In this document: positions 26,819-35,440 of the stretch, in pieces
How positions within the stretch are numbered: the stretch's first letter is position 1
How the letters are laid out: every line of letters starts with the position of its first letter
NCBI RefSeq assembly: GCF_900109465.1
Contig: NZ_FOAZ01000013.1
Span: forward strand, 41,592-105,591
Direction of reading: 5' to 3'
Source: Streptacidiphilus jiangxiensis
Lineage (GTDB): Bacteria > Actinomycetota > Actinomycetes > Streptomycetales > Streptomycetaceae
DNA length: 64,000 nucleotides
Notes under the pieces: model-generated
Told to the model about the DNA's origin: nothing
The model's database searches: none
What the model saw: the letters and a program-made list of their open reading frames with translations, nothing else
Translations under genes and position numbers: made by a program

Positions 26819-28105
26819 ATGCAGAGTCTCAGTGCCCGGCTGGCGAGAGGCGACCGGGCTCCCCTTCGCGCACTGCCACCGGTGTGGTGGTACCCGCTCG
26901 TCACCGACCCGGCCGACGACGGCCTCGACGACCCGCGCGCACGCGAGCTCCTCGGGCACGCGGCCGGCCTGCTGACGGATCGGCTGGCGGAGATGACCGC
27001 CCGAGCCCTCTCCGTGGTCCGCACCAAAGTCCCCCACTACGCGGACCCGCTCCTGTGCCCGGCGGATCTCGACGCCACCGCGCACGCGCTGCTGGAGGCC
27101 GCGCTGGTGTCGCTGCGCTCGCCGGAGCGGCGCGGGGAACTGCACGCCTACGCCTGGCAGCTGGGGGCCCGTCGTGGCACCGAGGGCGTCCCCCTGCTCG
27201 CCGTGGTCCAGGCCCAGCGGGTCGGGGCGGCCGTCGCCTGGCGGGCGCTCGTGGACACCGTGCTGCGGGAACTGCCGGACCGGGCCGGGCTGATGGCCCA
27301 CGCGGCCACCGACTTCTGGCGTCAGGTGAGCCGGGACGCCGCCCTGCTCATCGACGCGCACCGCCGCAGCTCCGGCGCGGCGGACTCCCACGCCGGCCGC
27401 AGCCTCGACCCGCTGCTCAAGGTGCTGCTCCGGGGCGGGCTCGACCCGGCGGCAGCCTCGGGGGTCGCGGTGGCAGTGGGACTCCCGATGCGGGCCCGGT
27501 ACGCGGTCGTGCTGCTCTCGGGCCCGCAGGCCGCGACCGTCGTCGAGCGCGAGCCGCTCGGGGAGTTCCAGATCCACTGGTGCCTCCAACGCGACGGGGT
27601 GGCCGGCATCGTCCTCATGGGCGAGGGCACCCCCGCCGATCTCGCCGACCGGCTGGCCCCGTTGCCGGAGCTCGGCCTCCAGGTGCGCGGGGGCGTCAGC
27701 CCCGTGGTCGGCGGACTGGCGGAGCTCGGCCGGGCCAGGGAGCTGGCCGGGCTCGCCCTCGGCACCTGCCGTCACGACGGCGAACTCGCCCTCGCCGAAC
27801 AGCGTCTGGGCACCGCGCTCGCGGTCTCCCGGCCCGATCTGGCCGCCGAGCTGCGCACCCGGGTACTCGGCCCGGTCCTGGCCCTGGAGCCGCAGGAACG
27901 CGCTCTGCTGCTGGAGACCCTCGGCGCCTGGCTCGACTGCCAGGGCTCGGCCACCAGGGCAGGCCACCGGCTGTACTGCCACCGGAACACCGTGCTGAAC
28001 CGGCTGCGCCGGCTGGAACGCCTGACCGGGCGCTCGCTGAACCGACCGCGCGACATCACCGACCTCACCCTGGCCCTCGACGCCCAGCGGCTGGGCCTGG
28101 AGTGA
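26819..28105 (+). CDS. PucR/CdaR-type transcriptional regulator
   Basis: The protein has 428 aa. The C-terminal PucR-type helix-turn-helix is clear: LLETLGAWLDCQGSATRAG, then LYCHRNTVLNRLRRLERLTG near residue 395 and a short tail. Residues 160-330 fit the GGDEF-like middle domain seen in actinobacterial PucR proteins. It sits between the fatty-acyl island and a Liv-type importer transcribed towards it, and has a candidate copy of the regulon operator upstream. Control of the importer or of acid catabolism is plausible. Confidence 0.88.
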   Translation: MQSLSARLARGDRAPLRALPPVWWYPLVTDPADDGLDDPRARELLGHAAGLLTDRLAEMTARALSVVRTKVPHYADPLLCPADLDATAHALLEAALVSLRSPERRGELHAYAWQLGARRGTEGVPLLAVVQAQRVGAAVAWRALVDTVLRELPDRAGLMAHAATDFWRQVSRDAALLIDAHRRSSGAADSHAGRSLDPLLKVLLRGGLDPAAASGVAVAVGLPMRARYAVVLLSGPQAATVVEREPLGEFQIHWCLQRDGVAGIVLMGEGTPADLADRLAPLPELGLQVRGGVSPVVGGLAELGRARELAGLALGTCRHDGELALAEQRLGTALAVSRPDLAAELRTRVLGPVLALEPQERALLLETLGAWLDCQGSATRAGHRLYCHRNTVLNRLRRLERLTGRSLNRPRDITDLTLALDAQRLGLE

Positions 28106-28108
28106 TGC

Positions 28109-28134
28109 CGGCCGCGGCGCACGCGCCGCGGCCG
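28109..28134. terminator. Bidirectional terminator hairpin (12-bp arms)
   Basis: Arms 28109-28120 and 28123-28134 pair perfectly around AC, between the convergent PucR-type gene and the importer's last gene. Confidence 0.8.
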
Positions 28135-28148
28135 ACACCACGGGAGCG

Positions 28149-29411
28149 TCAGTGCTTGCCGGCGAGGTAGTCGGCGACCAGCGGGGAGGTGGCGCCGTCC
28201 TGGACGGTGGTGAGACCGCCCGGGACTCCGGCCGCCGGCTGGAGGATGTAGGTGCGCTCGTCGGTGGCCCTGGCCGGGTCGGCGAAGTCGTCGGGGCCGA
28301 TGATGCCGTCGTCGAAGGTGGTCAGCGTGCGCAGCCCGGCGGTGATCCCCTGGCGGCTGAGGTCCTTGGCCGTGCAGGCCGCCTTCAGTGCGTCGACCAG
28401 GATGTCCGCGCTGTAGGCGCCGAGCTCGACGGTGGCGCTCTGCTGCTCGGCCGGGTACTTCGCCTTGTAGGCCGCGACCAGCTTGGTCAGCGCGGGCGCG
28501 CTGCCGTTGAGGGCGGGGACGCCGGAGGCGACGTAGAGCATCTTCTCCAGCGCCGGGGCCGCCGGGGTCGCCAGCAGCTGCGGGACATAGGCGGGCTGGT
28601 CGGCGATGACCGGGACCCGCAGGCCGGTGGCGGCCGCCACGCCCACCAGGGACGCCGTCTGCGCCGGGGTCCCGGCGAAGGAGACCGCCTTGACCCCGGC
28701 CGCCTTCAGCGCGGTGACCTGGGCGGTCATGTCGGTGGCGGTCGGCGCGATCTGCTGCTCGACCAGCGTCCAGCCGTTCTTCTGCGCCACGAACCTGGCG
28801 GCGGCCAGCACGTCCGCGCCGTACTCACCCGGCTGGTACACCACGCCGACCTTGTCGCCGGAAGCGAGCTTCGCGGCCTTCGCCAGGAAGTCCAGCCCGT
28901 TGACCATGGTGATGTCGTAGGTGGCGCCCACGACCTGGACGTGCGGGTGGCCGAGCAGGGCGGAGGCGGGGCCCGGCGGCAGGGTGAGCAGCTGGTCCCG
29001 CTCGATCTGGTCGACCAGCGCGTCGGTCTCCGGCGAGCCGACGAGCTGGCCCATCGCGGCGATCTGCGGCTCCATCTCGGTGTAGAGGGAGACGGCCTTC
29101 TGTACGTCGTAACCGTGGTCGCGGACCAGCAGCTTGATCTGGCGTCCGCAGACGCCGCCAGCGGCGTTCACCTGGTCGACGTAGAGCTGCTCGGCCTGCA
29201 GCGCCGGCTTGCCGAGCGGGGCGACCGGGCCGCTGAGGTCGGTCAGGATGCCGACGGTGATGCTGGTCGCGGTCACGCCCGGACCGGTCTTGACGCCACC
29301 GCTGCTGGTGGCGGCAGCGGCGCCGCCGGTCGCCTTGGCGCTGCAACCGCTCGCGGCGAGGACGACGGCGACCGCGAGGGCCGTGGCGGCGGTGAGGTGG
29401 TGGTGCTTCAC
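28149..29411 (-). CDS. livK: Branched-chain amino-acid-type ABC transporter substrate-binding lipoprotein
   Basis: The protein has 420 aa. The signal peptide ends in lipobox AASGC near residue 23. The mature part is a type-1 periplasmic-binding fold of the LivJ/K family: ITVGILTDLSGPVAPLG, VNAAGGVCGRQIKL and GVVYQPGEYGADVLAAARF. In actinobacteria such proteins often bind carboxylic acids or other hydrophobic solutes rather than leucine, so the substrate is open. Its start overlaps the stop of the LivM-like gene by 4 bp. It is the last gene of a five-gene importer. Confidence 0.92.
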   Translation of the reverse strand: MKHHHLTAATALAVAVVLAASGCSAKATGGAAAATSSGGVKTGPGVTATSITVGILTDLSGPVAPLGKPALQAEQLYVDQVNAAGGVCGRQIKLLVRDHGYDVQKAVSLYTEMEPQIAAMGQLVGSPETDALVDQIERDQLLTLPPGPASALLGHPHVQVVGATYDITMVNGLDFLAKAAKLASGDKVGVVYQPGEYGADVLAAARFVAQKNGWTLVEQQIAPTATDMTAQVTALKAAGVKAVSFAGTPAQTASLVGVAAATGLRVPVIADQPAYVPQLLATPAAPALEKMLYVASGVPALNGSAPALTKLVAAYKAKYPAEQQSATVELGAYSADILVDALKAACTAKDLSRQGITAGLRTLTTFDDGIIGPDDFADPARATDERTYILQPAAGVPGGLTTVQDGATSPLVADYLAGKH

Positions 29412-30559
29412 AGTGTCTGCTCCTTGAGGGTGTCTCCGACGGCGGGTTCTCCGACGGCGGATGTCTGCGGGGTGGCCGCCCGGAGCCGCGGACGCGGCAG
29501 GCGCAGGCGGCGGAGGAGTCCGGCGAGGCCGTCGGGCGCGAAGACCAGCGTCAGCACGAGGGCGGCGCCGTAGAGGAAGTCGGCCGCGTCGGAGGCGTCG
29601 AGGCCGGTTCCGGTCGAACCGGGGGCGACGACCAGCGGGATCCGGTCGGCGAAGTGGCCCAGCAGCTGGGGCAGCACGGTCACGAAGACCGCCCCCGCCG
29701 CCGCACCGCCCACCGAGCCGAGGCCGCCGATGACGACCATGGCCAGGAAGCTCATGGACAGGCCGAGGCTGAAGTAGTCGGGCACGATCCGCTGGAACAC
29801 CAGGGCCAGCAGCGCTCCGGCGGCGCCCGCGTACATCGAGGAGACGGTGAACGCCGCCGCCCGGTAGCGGGCCGGGTGGACGCCCATGACCGCCGCGGCG
29901 GTCTCGCTGTCCCGCAGCGCGCCGAGCGCCCGGCCCGGACGGCCGCGGAGCAGGTTGCGGGCCAGCAGGCTCGCGACCGCCACCAACAACAGCCCCAGGT
30001 ACCAGAGCCGTTCGAGCCCACCAAAGGGCACGTCGAACACCGTCAGCCCGTCGTCGGTGTCGCCGAAGACGAAGCCGAACACCGTCAGCGGCGGTACCGA
30101 GCGCCCGTTGAACCCGCCGGTGACCGAGGTGGCGTTGAGCAGGATGTGCTGGCCGACGAAGACCAGGGCGAGCGTCGCCACACCGAGGTACATCGCCCGC
30201 AGCCGTCCGGAGACCGGGCTGAACAGCGCGCCCGCCACCCCGGTCAGCAGCACCGCCGCCACGAAGGCAACCGCCGGCGGTAGCCGCAGGCCGGACAGCC
30301 CCTCGTCGGCGGCGGGCGAGCCGGCCAGCCAGGTGTAGCCGTAGGCGCCGACGGCCAGGAAGAACGCGTGGCCCAGGGAGAGCTGACCGGCGGTGCCCAC
30401 CAGCAGGTTCAGCCCGATCGCGGCGATCACCGCCGCCATCGCGAACAGGCCGGTCTGGAGCCAGAAGGCGGACAGGTAGAAGGGGGGCAGCAGCAGGACC
30501 AGCCAGCCGACCGCGAGCAGGGCCGGGCCGAGACGCCGGCGGGCGGGGGGTTCAGACAC
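29408..30559 (-). CDS. livM: ABC transporter permease, LivM type
   Basis: The protein has 383 aa with about nine to ten hydrophobic segments. The family signatures are GLNLLVGTAGQLSLGHAFFLAVGAYG near residues 45-70 (cited in part) and MVVIGGLGSVGGAAAGA near residue 275. It pairs with the LivH-like subunit, whose stop it overlaps by 8 bp. Confidence 0.93.
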   Translation of the reverse strand: MSEPPARRRLGPALLAVGWLVLLLPPFYLSAFWLQTGLFAMAAVIAAIGLNLLVGTAGQLSLGHAFFLAVGAYGYTWLAGSPAADEGLSGLRLPPAVAFVAAVLLTGVAGALFSPVSGRLRAMYLGVATLALVFVGQHILLNATSVTGGFNGRSVPPLTVFGFVFGDTDDGLTVFDVPFGGLERLWYLGLLLVAVASLLARNLLRGRPGRALGALRDSETAAAVMGVHPARYRAAAFTVSSMYAGAAGALLALVFQRIVPDYFSLGLSMSFLAMVVIGGLGSVGGAAAGAVFVTVLPQLLGHFADRIPLVVAPGSTGTGLDASDAADFLYGAALVLTLVFAPDGLAGLLRRLRLPRPRLRAATPQTSAVGEPAVGDTLKEQTL

Positions 30560-31439
30560 GACTGGACTCCTTGGCTCCGAGCAGGCCCTGGGGCCGGGCG
30601 ATCAGCACCAGCACCATGACCAGGTAGGGCGCGACGTCGGACAGGCCCGAGCCGAGCGGGCTGAGCTGGTCCTGGTAACCGGCCGAGAAGGCCTCGGCCA
30701 GGCCCACGAGCAGGCTGCCGACCAGGGCGCCGCCGACCGAGCCCAGCCCGCCGACCACGGCGGCCGGGAACGCCTTCAGCGCGACCTGTCCGGTGGTGCG
30801 GTCCAGGCCCGGCGTCGGAAAGGCCGTCAGGAAAACGGCCGCCACAGCGGCCAGCAGACCCGCCAGCGCCCAGGCGCTCGCGCGCAGCCGCTCGCCGCGC
30901 GCGCCCATCAGCGCCGCGGCCTCCCGGTCGGAGGCGTTGACGCGCATGGCCAGCCCCCAGCGGGTCCAGCGGAACGCGGCCAGGAAGGCCGCGACCAGCA
31001 GGACCGCCGCCACCAGTGAGGCGACGCGGGCCTGGGCCACGGTCACGCCGGCGAAGCTCGCGACGCGCGCGCCCCAGGGGTCGCCGAGGTTGAGCACGTC
31101 GGTGCCGATGCGCCGCGCGAGCTCGGTGAAGAGCAGGATGTCCACGCCGATGGTCAGGATCGTCGGCACGGCCGCGCCCTGCGCCCTGGCCGCGCGCAGC
31201 AGTTGGCCCACGGTGACGGCCGCCAGCGCGGTCGCCGCGGCAGCGACCACGAGTGCGCCGGGGAAGCCGAGCGAGGTGTGCAGCACCGCGACCAGGTAGC
31301 CGCCGAGCAGCAGCAGCGAGCCGTGGGCGAAGTTGACGGCGTCGGAGGCCTTGTGGACCAGGGTGAAGCCGAGCGAGATCAGCGCGTAGACGGAGCCCAG
31401 CGCGAGCCCGTTGAAGAGGGTCTGCACCAGCGTCGTCAT
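30552..31439 (-). CDS. livH: ABC transporter permease, LivH type
   Basis: The protein has 295 aa from the ATG at 31439, which overlaps the LivG-like stop by 4 bp. It begins MTTLVQTLFNGLALGSVYAL, typical of LivH, and contains ASDREAAALMGARGERLRA (the cytoplasmic coupling loop) and AAVVGGLGSVGGALVGSLLVG. Confidence 0.93.
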   Translation of the reverse strand: MTTLVQTLFNGLALGSVYALISLGFTLVHKASDAVNFAHGSLLLLGGYLVAVLHTSLGFPGALVVAAAATALAAVTVGQLLRAARAQGAAVPTILTIGVDILLFTELARRIGTDVLNLGDPWGARVASFAGVTVAQARVASLVAAVLLVAAFLAAFRWTRWGLAMRVNASDREAAALMGARGERLRASAWALAGLLAAVAAVFLTAFPTPGLDRTTGQVALKAFPAAVVGGLGSVGGALVGSLLVGLAEAFSAGYQDQLSPLGSGLSDVAPYLVMVLVLIARPQGLLGAKESSRV

Positions 31440-32251
31440 CGGGTCTCCTCCCCCACCGGCGCGTCCGTGGCGCCGCCCAGATAGGCGGCGATCACGGCCG
31501 GATCGCGCTGGACCTGCTGCGGCGTCCCACCGCTGATGCGTCGGCCGAAGTCCAGGACGGTCACCTCGTCCGACATCCGCATGACCAGGCCCATGTCGTG
31601 CTCCACGATCAGGACCGAAAGGCCCAGCGCGTCCCGGACGGAGGCCACCGTCCGTGCCATCGCGGCCCGTTCGGCGGTGTTCAGGCCGGCCACCGGCTCG
31701 TCGAGCAGCAGGAGCTTCGGCTCCATGCACAGCGCCCGCGCGAGCTCGACGCGCTTGCGCTCGCCGTAGGAGAGCAGCGACACCGGAGTGTCGAACCGGG
31801 CGCCGAGCCCGGTGAAATCCGCGATCTCGCGCACGCGCTCACGGTGCGCCCGTTGTTCCCCGCGGACGTGCGGCAGGCGCAGCGCGCTGGTCAGGAAGCC
31901 GGCGCGGGTCAGGGTGTGGCGGCCGAGCATCAGGTTGTCGGCGACCGTGCCGCGCGTGAGCACGATGTTCTGGAAGGTGCGGGCGATGCCGAGCGCCGCG
32001 ATGCGGTGCGGCGCCAGCGCGGTCAGCTCCGCGTCACCGAAGCGGACGCTGCCCGAGGCCACCCGGTAGACGCCGGAGAGCACGTTGAAGGTCGTCGACT
32101 TTCCGGCGCCGTTCGGCCCCACCAAGGCGTGGATGCTGCCGGGGGCGACAGTGAAGGAGACGCCGTCCAGGGCGGTGAGCCCCGCGAAGCGCACCGTGAC
32201 GTCGTGGACGCGCAGTTCGGGCACGTCGATGCCCGCGCTCACCGCTGCCAC
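31436..32251 (-). CDS. livG: ABC transporter ATP-binding protein, LivG type
   Basis: The protein has 271 aa. Walker A is GPNGAGKST near residue 42, signature LSYGERKRVELARAL near residue 160 and Walker B LLLLDEPVAGL. The LivG-specific RTFQNIVLTRGTVADNLMLG segment follows Walker A. It overlaps the LivF-like gene by 13 bp and the LivH-like gene by 4 bp. Confidence 0.94.
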   Translation of the reverse strand: MAAVSAGIDVPELRVHDVTVRFAGLTALDGVSFTVAPGSIHALVGPNGAGKSTTFNVLSGVYRVASGSVRFGDAELTALAPHRIAALGIARTFQNIVLTRGTVADNLMLGRHTLTRAGFLTSALRLPHVRGEQRAHRERVREIADFTGLGARFDTPVSLLSYGERKRVELARALCMEPKLLLLDEPVAGLNTAERAAMARTVASVRDALGLSVLIVEHDMGLVMRMSDEVTVLDFGRRISGGTPQQVQRDPAVIAAYLGGATDAPVGEETR

Positions 32252-33078
32252 CGCCCGAGGGCGGGGACCGACGCGGGCACGTCCTCTGTCCCCGGCTCGT
32301 CGCCCTGCTCGCCCAGGTACAGCCGCCGGACCTCGTCGGAGGCGGCCAGCTCGGCGGCCGGACCGGACAGGCGTACCGCGCCGACCTCCAGCACGTAGGC
32401 GTGGTCGGCCAACTCCAGTGCCAGCGCGGCGTTCTGCTCGACCAGCAGCACGCCGGTTCCCCGGCGGCGGATCTCCTGGACGGTCTCGCTGATCCGCTCC
32501 ACCATCAGCGGCGCCAGCCCGAGCGTGGGCTCGTCCAGCAGCAGCAGCCGGGGGCGGGCCATCAGCGCCCGGCCCATCGCCAGCATCTGCTGCTCACCGC
32601 CGGACATCAGCCCCGCCGTCTGACGGCGGCGCTCGGCGAGGACCGGGAACAGCGCGTAGACCTCGTCCAGCGTGGCCCGCGCCTCGGCACGGCCGCGCCG
32701 GACCAGTCCGAGCCGCCCGGCGCGCAGGTTGTCCTCGACGGACAGCTCGGCGAAGACCCGCCGCCCCTCCGGCACCTGAACGACCCCGGCCGCGACGACC
32801 TGCGCGGCGGATCGGCCCGTCAGGTCGGCGCTGCCGAAGCCGACCGAGCCGGAGACGACCGCGCCCTGGTGCAGCGGGAGCGTTCCCGAGACCGCCCGGA
32901 GCAGCGTGGACTTTCCGGCTCCGTTGGCGCCGAGCAGCGCCACGATGCCGCCCGCCGGCACCCGGAGGGACACCTCGTGCAGGGCCCGGACCGAGCGTCC
33001 GTAGGCCACCGTCAGCTGATTGACGTCGAGCGCCTCCCGGGTCTCGGCCCGGGCGGGCGCAGGTGGGGGTTGGGGCAT
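32239..33078 (-). CDS. livF: ABC transporter ATP-binding protein, LivF type
   Basis: The protein has 279 aa from the ATG at 33078 with GAGGAG upstream; a longer frame to 33354 lacks coding character. Walker A is GANGAGKST near residue 45, then QVPEGRRVFAELSVEDNLRAG (LivF-type), signature MSGGEQQMLAMGRAL and Walker B LLLLDEPTLGLAP. The first 18 residues are Pro/Ala-rich. It is the first gene of the importer operon. Confidence 0.93.
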   Translation of the reverse strand: MPQPPPAPARAETREALDVNQLTVAYGRSVRALHEVSLRVPAGGIVALLGANGAGKSTLLRAVSGTLPLHQGAVVSGSVGFGSADLTGRSAAQVVAAGVVQVPEGRRVFAELSVEDNLRAGRLGLVRRGRAEARATLDEVYALFPVLAERRRQTAGLMSGGEQQMLAMGRALMARPRLLLLDEPTLGLAPLMVERISETVQEIRRRGTGVLLVEQNAALALELADHAYVLEVGAVRLSGPAAELAASDEVRRLYLGEQGDEPGTEDVPASVPALGRWQR

Positions 33079-33458
33079 GGGGGTACTCCTCGCGACTGGG
33101 AGGTCCCCGTGACGACGCACGGGTCTGTTCTCGCACCTGGGTCGGGCGGATCGCGCCGACAGAGGCAGGCGAGGGGCTGCGGTGCGCCACCCTCGCGTGC
33201 AGGCACAGCCGACCACGCGGGGCCTTGCGGAGGCGAGGGAATCGGCGCAGGTCGGTGCAGCGATGGCCGATCCCGCGACCCCGGCTGTGCCGGCGCACAG
33301 TTCGTGCCCGTTCGCAGGGGTCACCGCCGCTGAGCGTGCCGGGCCGCGCGCCAAGACGCGGTGGCGCCGCCTGCTGGCGGACGAGGAGCTCAGCGGCTAG
33401 CGTCCGCAACAGCAAATAGGACAAGTCAGACATAAGCCCCGCCCGGACGGAGAACGCC
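33079..33458. promoter_or_regulatory. 380-bp divergent intergenic region, importer versus alkylsulfatase
   Basis: This gap separates the importer operon (-) from the alkylsulfatase gene (+) and must hold both promoters, but I see no convincing -35/-10 pair, no large dyad and no copy of the AGTKAAKY-N5-TAAC operator. A small plus-strand frame (33263-33400, 45 aa, MADPATPAVPAHSS...) is open, without a ribosome site; I do not call it a gene. Confidence 0.4.
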
Positions 33459-35363
33459 TTGACTGATCCCAAGCAGGCGACCCCTTTCACCGCCGACATC
33501 AACCGGTCGGCCGCCTCCCGCTACGCGATGGAGGACGTCGCAGACTTCGCCGACGTGGACCGCGGCTTCGTCGCGGGCTTCCCCGACAAGCTGTACAGCG
33601 ACGAGGGCGAGCTGCTGCGCGACGGCCAGATGCTCGACTACGTGAGCGACGACGCCCCCGCTCCGGACTCGGTGAACCCGAGCCTGTGGCGGCAGTCCCA
33701 GCTGATCAAGCGTGAGGGTCTGTACCGCGTCGTCGACGGCCTCTACCAGGTGCGGCTGAGCGCCAACATCACCATCGTCGACGCGCCCGAGGGCCTGGTC
33801 GTCATCGACTTCGGCACCGACGTCGGGCTGGCCAAGGCCGGCCTGGAGCTGTTCCGCCGCGAGCTGGGCAACGACAAGCCGGTGGTCGCCGCGATCTACA
33901 CCCACACGCACTTCGACCACTACGGCGGCATCAAGGGAATCGTGGACGAGGCCGACGTCGCCTCCGGCAAGATCCCGATCATCGCTCCGGGGACCGTCGA
34001 GTCGTTCAACAAGTACGCCATCGGCGAGAACGTCATCACCGGCAACGCGATGTCGCGACGGATGGCCTACACCTTCGGCCTGCTGCTCCCCCACTGCGAC
34101 TGCGGCGTCGTCACCGGCGGCATCGGCTCCGAGGACGACGGCTTCCGCACCAAGTTCAGCTACATCCCGCCCACCGACCCGATCACCCGTACGGGCGAAC
34201 GGCGCACCCTCGGCGGCTGGGAGTTCGAGTTCCTCTACGCCCCGGACACCGAGGCGCCCGAGGAGATGCACATCTGGATCCCCGCGATCAAGGCACTCAC
34301 CTGCGCGGAGAACGCCAACCACACCATGCACAACATCCAGACCATCCGCGGCGCGCGCACCCGCGACGCCCGCAACTTCGCGCGCTACCTGGACGAGACC
34401 CTGGTGCGCTGGGGCGCGGAGGCCGAGGTGCACTACGGCCCGCACACCTGGCCCGTGTGGGGCAACCAGAACGTGGTGACGCTGCTGGAGTCCCAGCGCG
34501 ACCTCTACAAGTACATCCACGACCAGTCCCTGCGCCTGGCCAACCAGGGCCTGACCCCGCTGGAGGCGGCCGAGATCGTCGAACTGCCCGACGCGATCGG
34601 CAGGAAGTGGTTCAACCGCTACTACCACGGCGGCCTGCACCACAACGTCCGCGCGGTCTTCCACAAGGAGCTCGGCTTCTGGGACGGGGACCCGGCCACG
34701 ATCCTGCCGTTGCTGCCCGCCGACCACGCCAGGCGCCACGTCGACCTGATCGGCCGCGACAAGATCCTCCAGGAGGGCCGGGACGCGATCGACGCGGGCG
34801 ACTACCGCTGGGCCGTACAGGTCCTGCACCACCTGGTCTTCGCGGACGCCGACGACACCGAGGCCAAGGAGCTGCAGGCCGACGCCTACGAGCAGCTCGG
34901 CTACCAGCAGGAGGTGCCGCAGTACCGGGCGATCTTCCTGACCGCCGCCCAGGAGCTGCGCGGCGGCGTCCCGACCGAGAGCGTGGTCCACACGGACAAC
35001 CTCGACACGGTCCTGGCCATGCCGATCGACCTGCTCTTCGACTTCGTGGGCGTCCACCTCGACGGCGGACGGGCGGCGGGCCTCGACCTCCGCATCAACC
35101 TCACCTTCGCCGACTCCGGCGGCCCGTGGACGATGTGGGTGCGCAACGGCGTGCTCAACGCCCGCCCCGGGCACGCCCCGGACGCCGGCCTGAGCGTCAC
35201 CGGCCCCAAGGCGGCGCTCGCCGCGCTCCTGCTCAAGCCTGCCGCGGCGAAGGACCTCGTCGAGAAGTACCGGCTGACGACGGAGGGTGATCTCGGCGTG
35301 CTGGGCGCCCTCGCCTCCGCGATGGACGACTTCGACCCGCAGTTCCCCCTGGTCACCCCGTAA
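33459..35363 (+). CDS. Type III (metallo-beta-lactamase fold) alkylsulfatase, SdsA/YjcS-like
   Basis: The protein has 634 aa from a TTG with GGACGGAG upstream. The zinc motif THTHFDHYGG lies near residue 150; further family ligands are in APDTEAPEEM and CAENANHTMHN, followed by RGARTRDARNF and the conserved GPHTWPVWG. The C-terminal 130 residues fit the SCP2-like lipid-binding domain of SdsA1. These enzymes hydrolyse primary alkyl sulfates such as dodecyl sulfate to alcohol and sulfate. Unlike Pseudomonas SdsA1 it shows no signal peptide, so it is probably cytosolic. A second, fused relative is encoded at 38018-41587. Confidence 0.88.
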   Translation: MTDPKQATPFTADINRSAASRYAMEDVADFADVDRGFVAGFPDKLYSDEGELLRDGQMLDYVSDDAPAPDSVNPSLWRQSQLIKREGLYRVVDGLYQVRLSANITIVDAPEGLVVIDFGTDVGLAKAGLELFRRELGNDKPVVAAIYTHTHFDHYGGIKGIVDEADVASGKIPIIAPGTVESFNKYAIGENVITGNAMSRRMAYTFGLLLPHCDCGVVTGGIGSEDDGFRTKFSYIPPTDPITRTGERRTLGGWEFEFLYAPDTEAPEEMHIWIPAIKALTCAENANHTMHNIQTIRGARTRDARNFARYLDETLVRWGAEAEVHYGPHTWPVWGNQNVVTLLESQRDLYKYIHDQSLRLANQGLTPLEAAEIVELPDAIGRKWFNRYYHGGLHHNVRAVFHKELGFWDGDPATILPLLPADHARRHVDLIGRDKILQEGRDAIDAGDYRWAVQVLHHLVFADADDTEAKELQADAYEQLGYQQEVPQYRAIFLTAAQELRGGVPTESVVHTDNLDTVLAMPIDLLFDFVGVHLDGGRAAGLDLRINLTFADSGGPWTMWVRNGVLNARPGHAPDAGLSVTGPKAALAALLLKPAAAKDLVEKYRLTTEGDLGVLGALASAMDDFDPQFPLVTP

Positions 35364-35374
35364 CCGCTGCGGGA

Positions 35375-35432
35375 GACCGACACGACGACGGCGGGCCCGC
35401 GCATGCGCGGGCCCGCCGTCGTCGTGTCGGTC
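35375..35432. terminator. Bidirectional terminator: perfect palindrome with 29-bp arms
   Basis: Bases 35375-35403 and 35404-35432 are exact reverse complements with no spacer (centre GCATGC). It lies between the convergent alkylsulfatase and alcohol dehydrogenase genes. This is the longest perfect inverted repeat I found in the window. Confidence 0.88.
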
Positions 35433-35440
35433 GGGTGGGG

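Noticed and set aside
33263..33400. 45-codon plus-strand frame in the importer-alkylsulfatase gap
   Set aside because: No ribosome site, no recognisable domain and weak codon evidence; kept only as a note in the intergenic entry.
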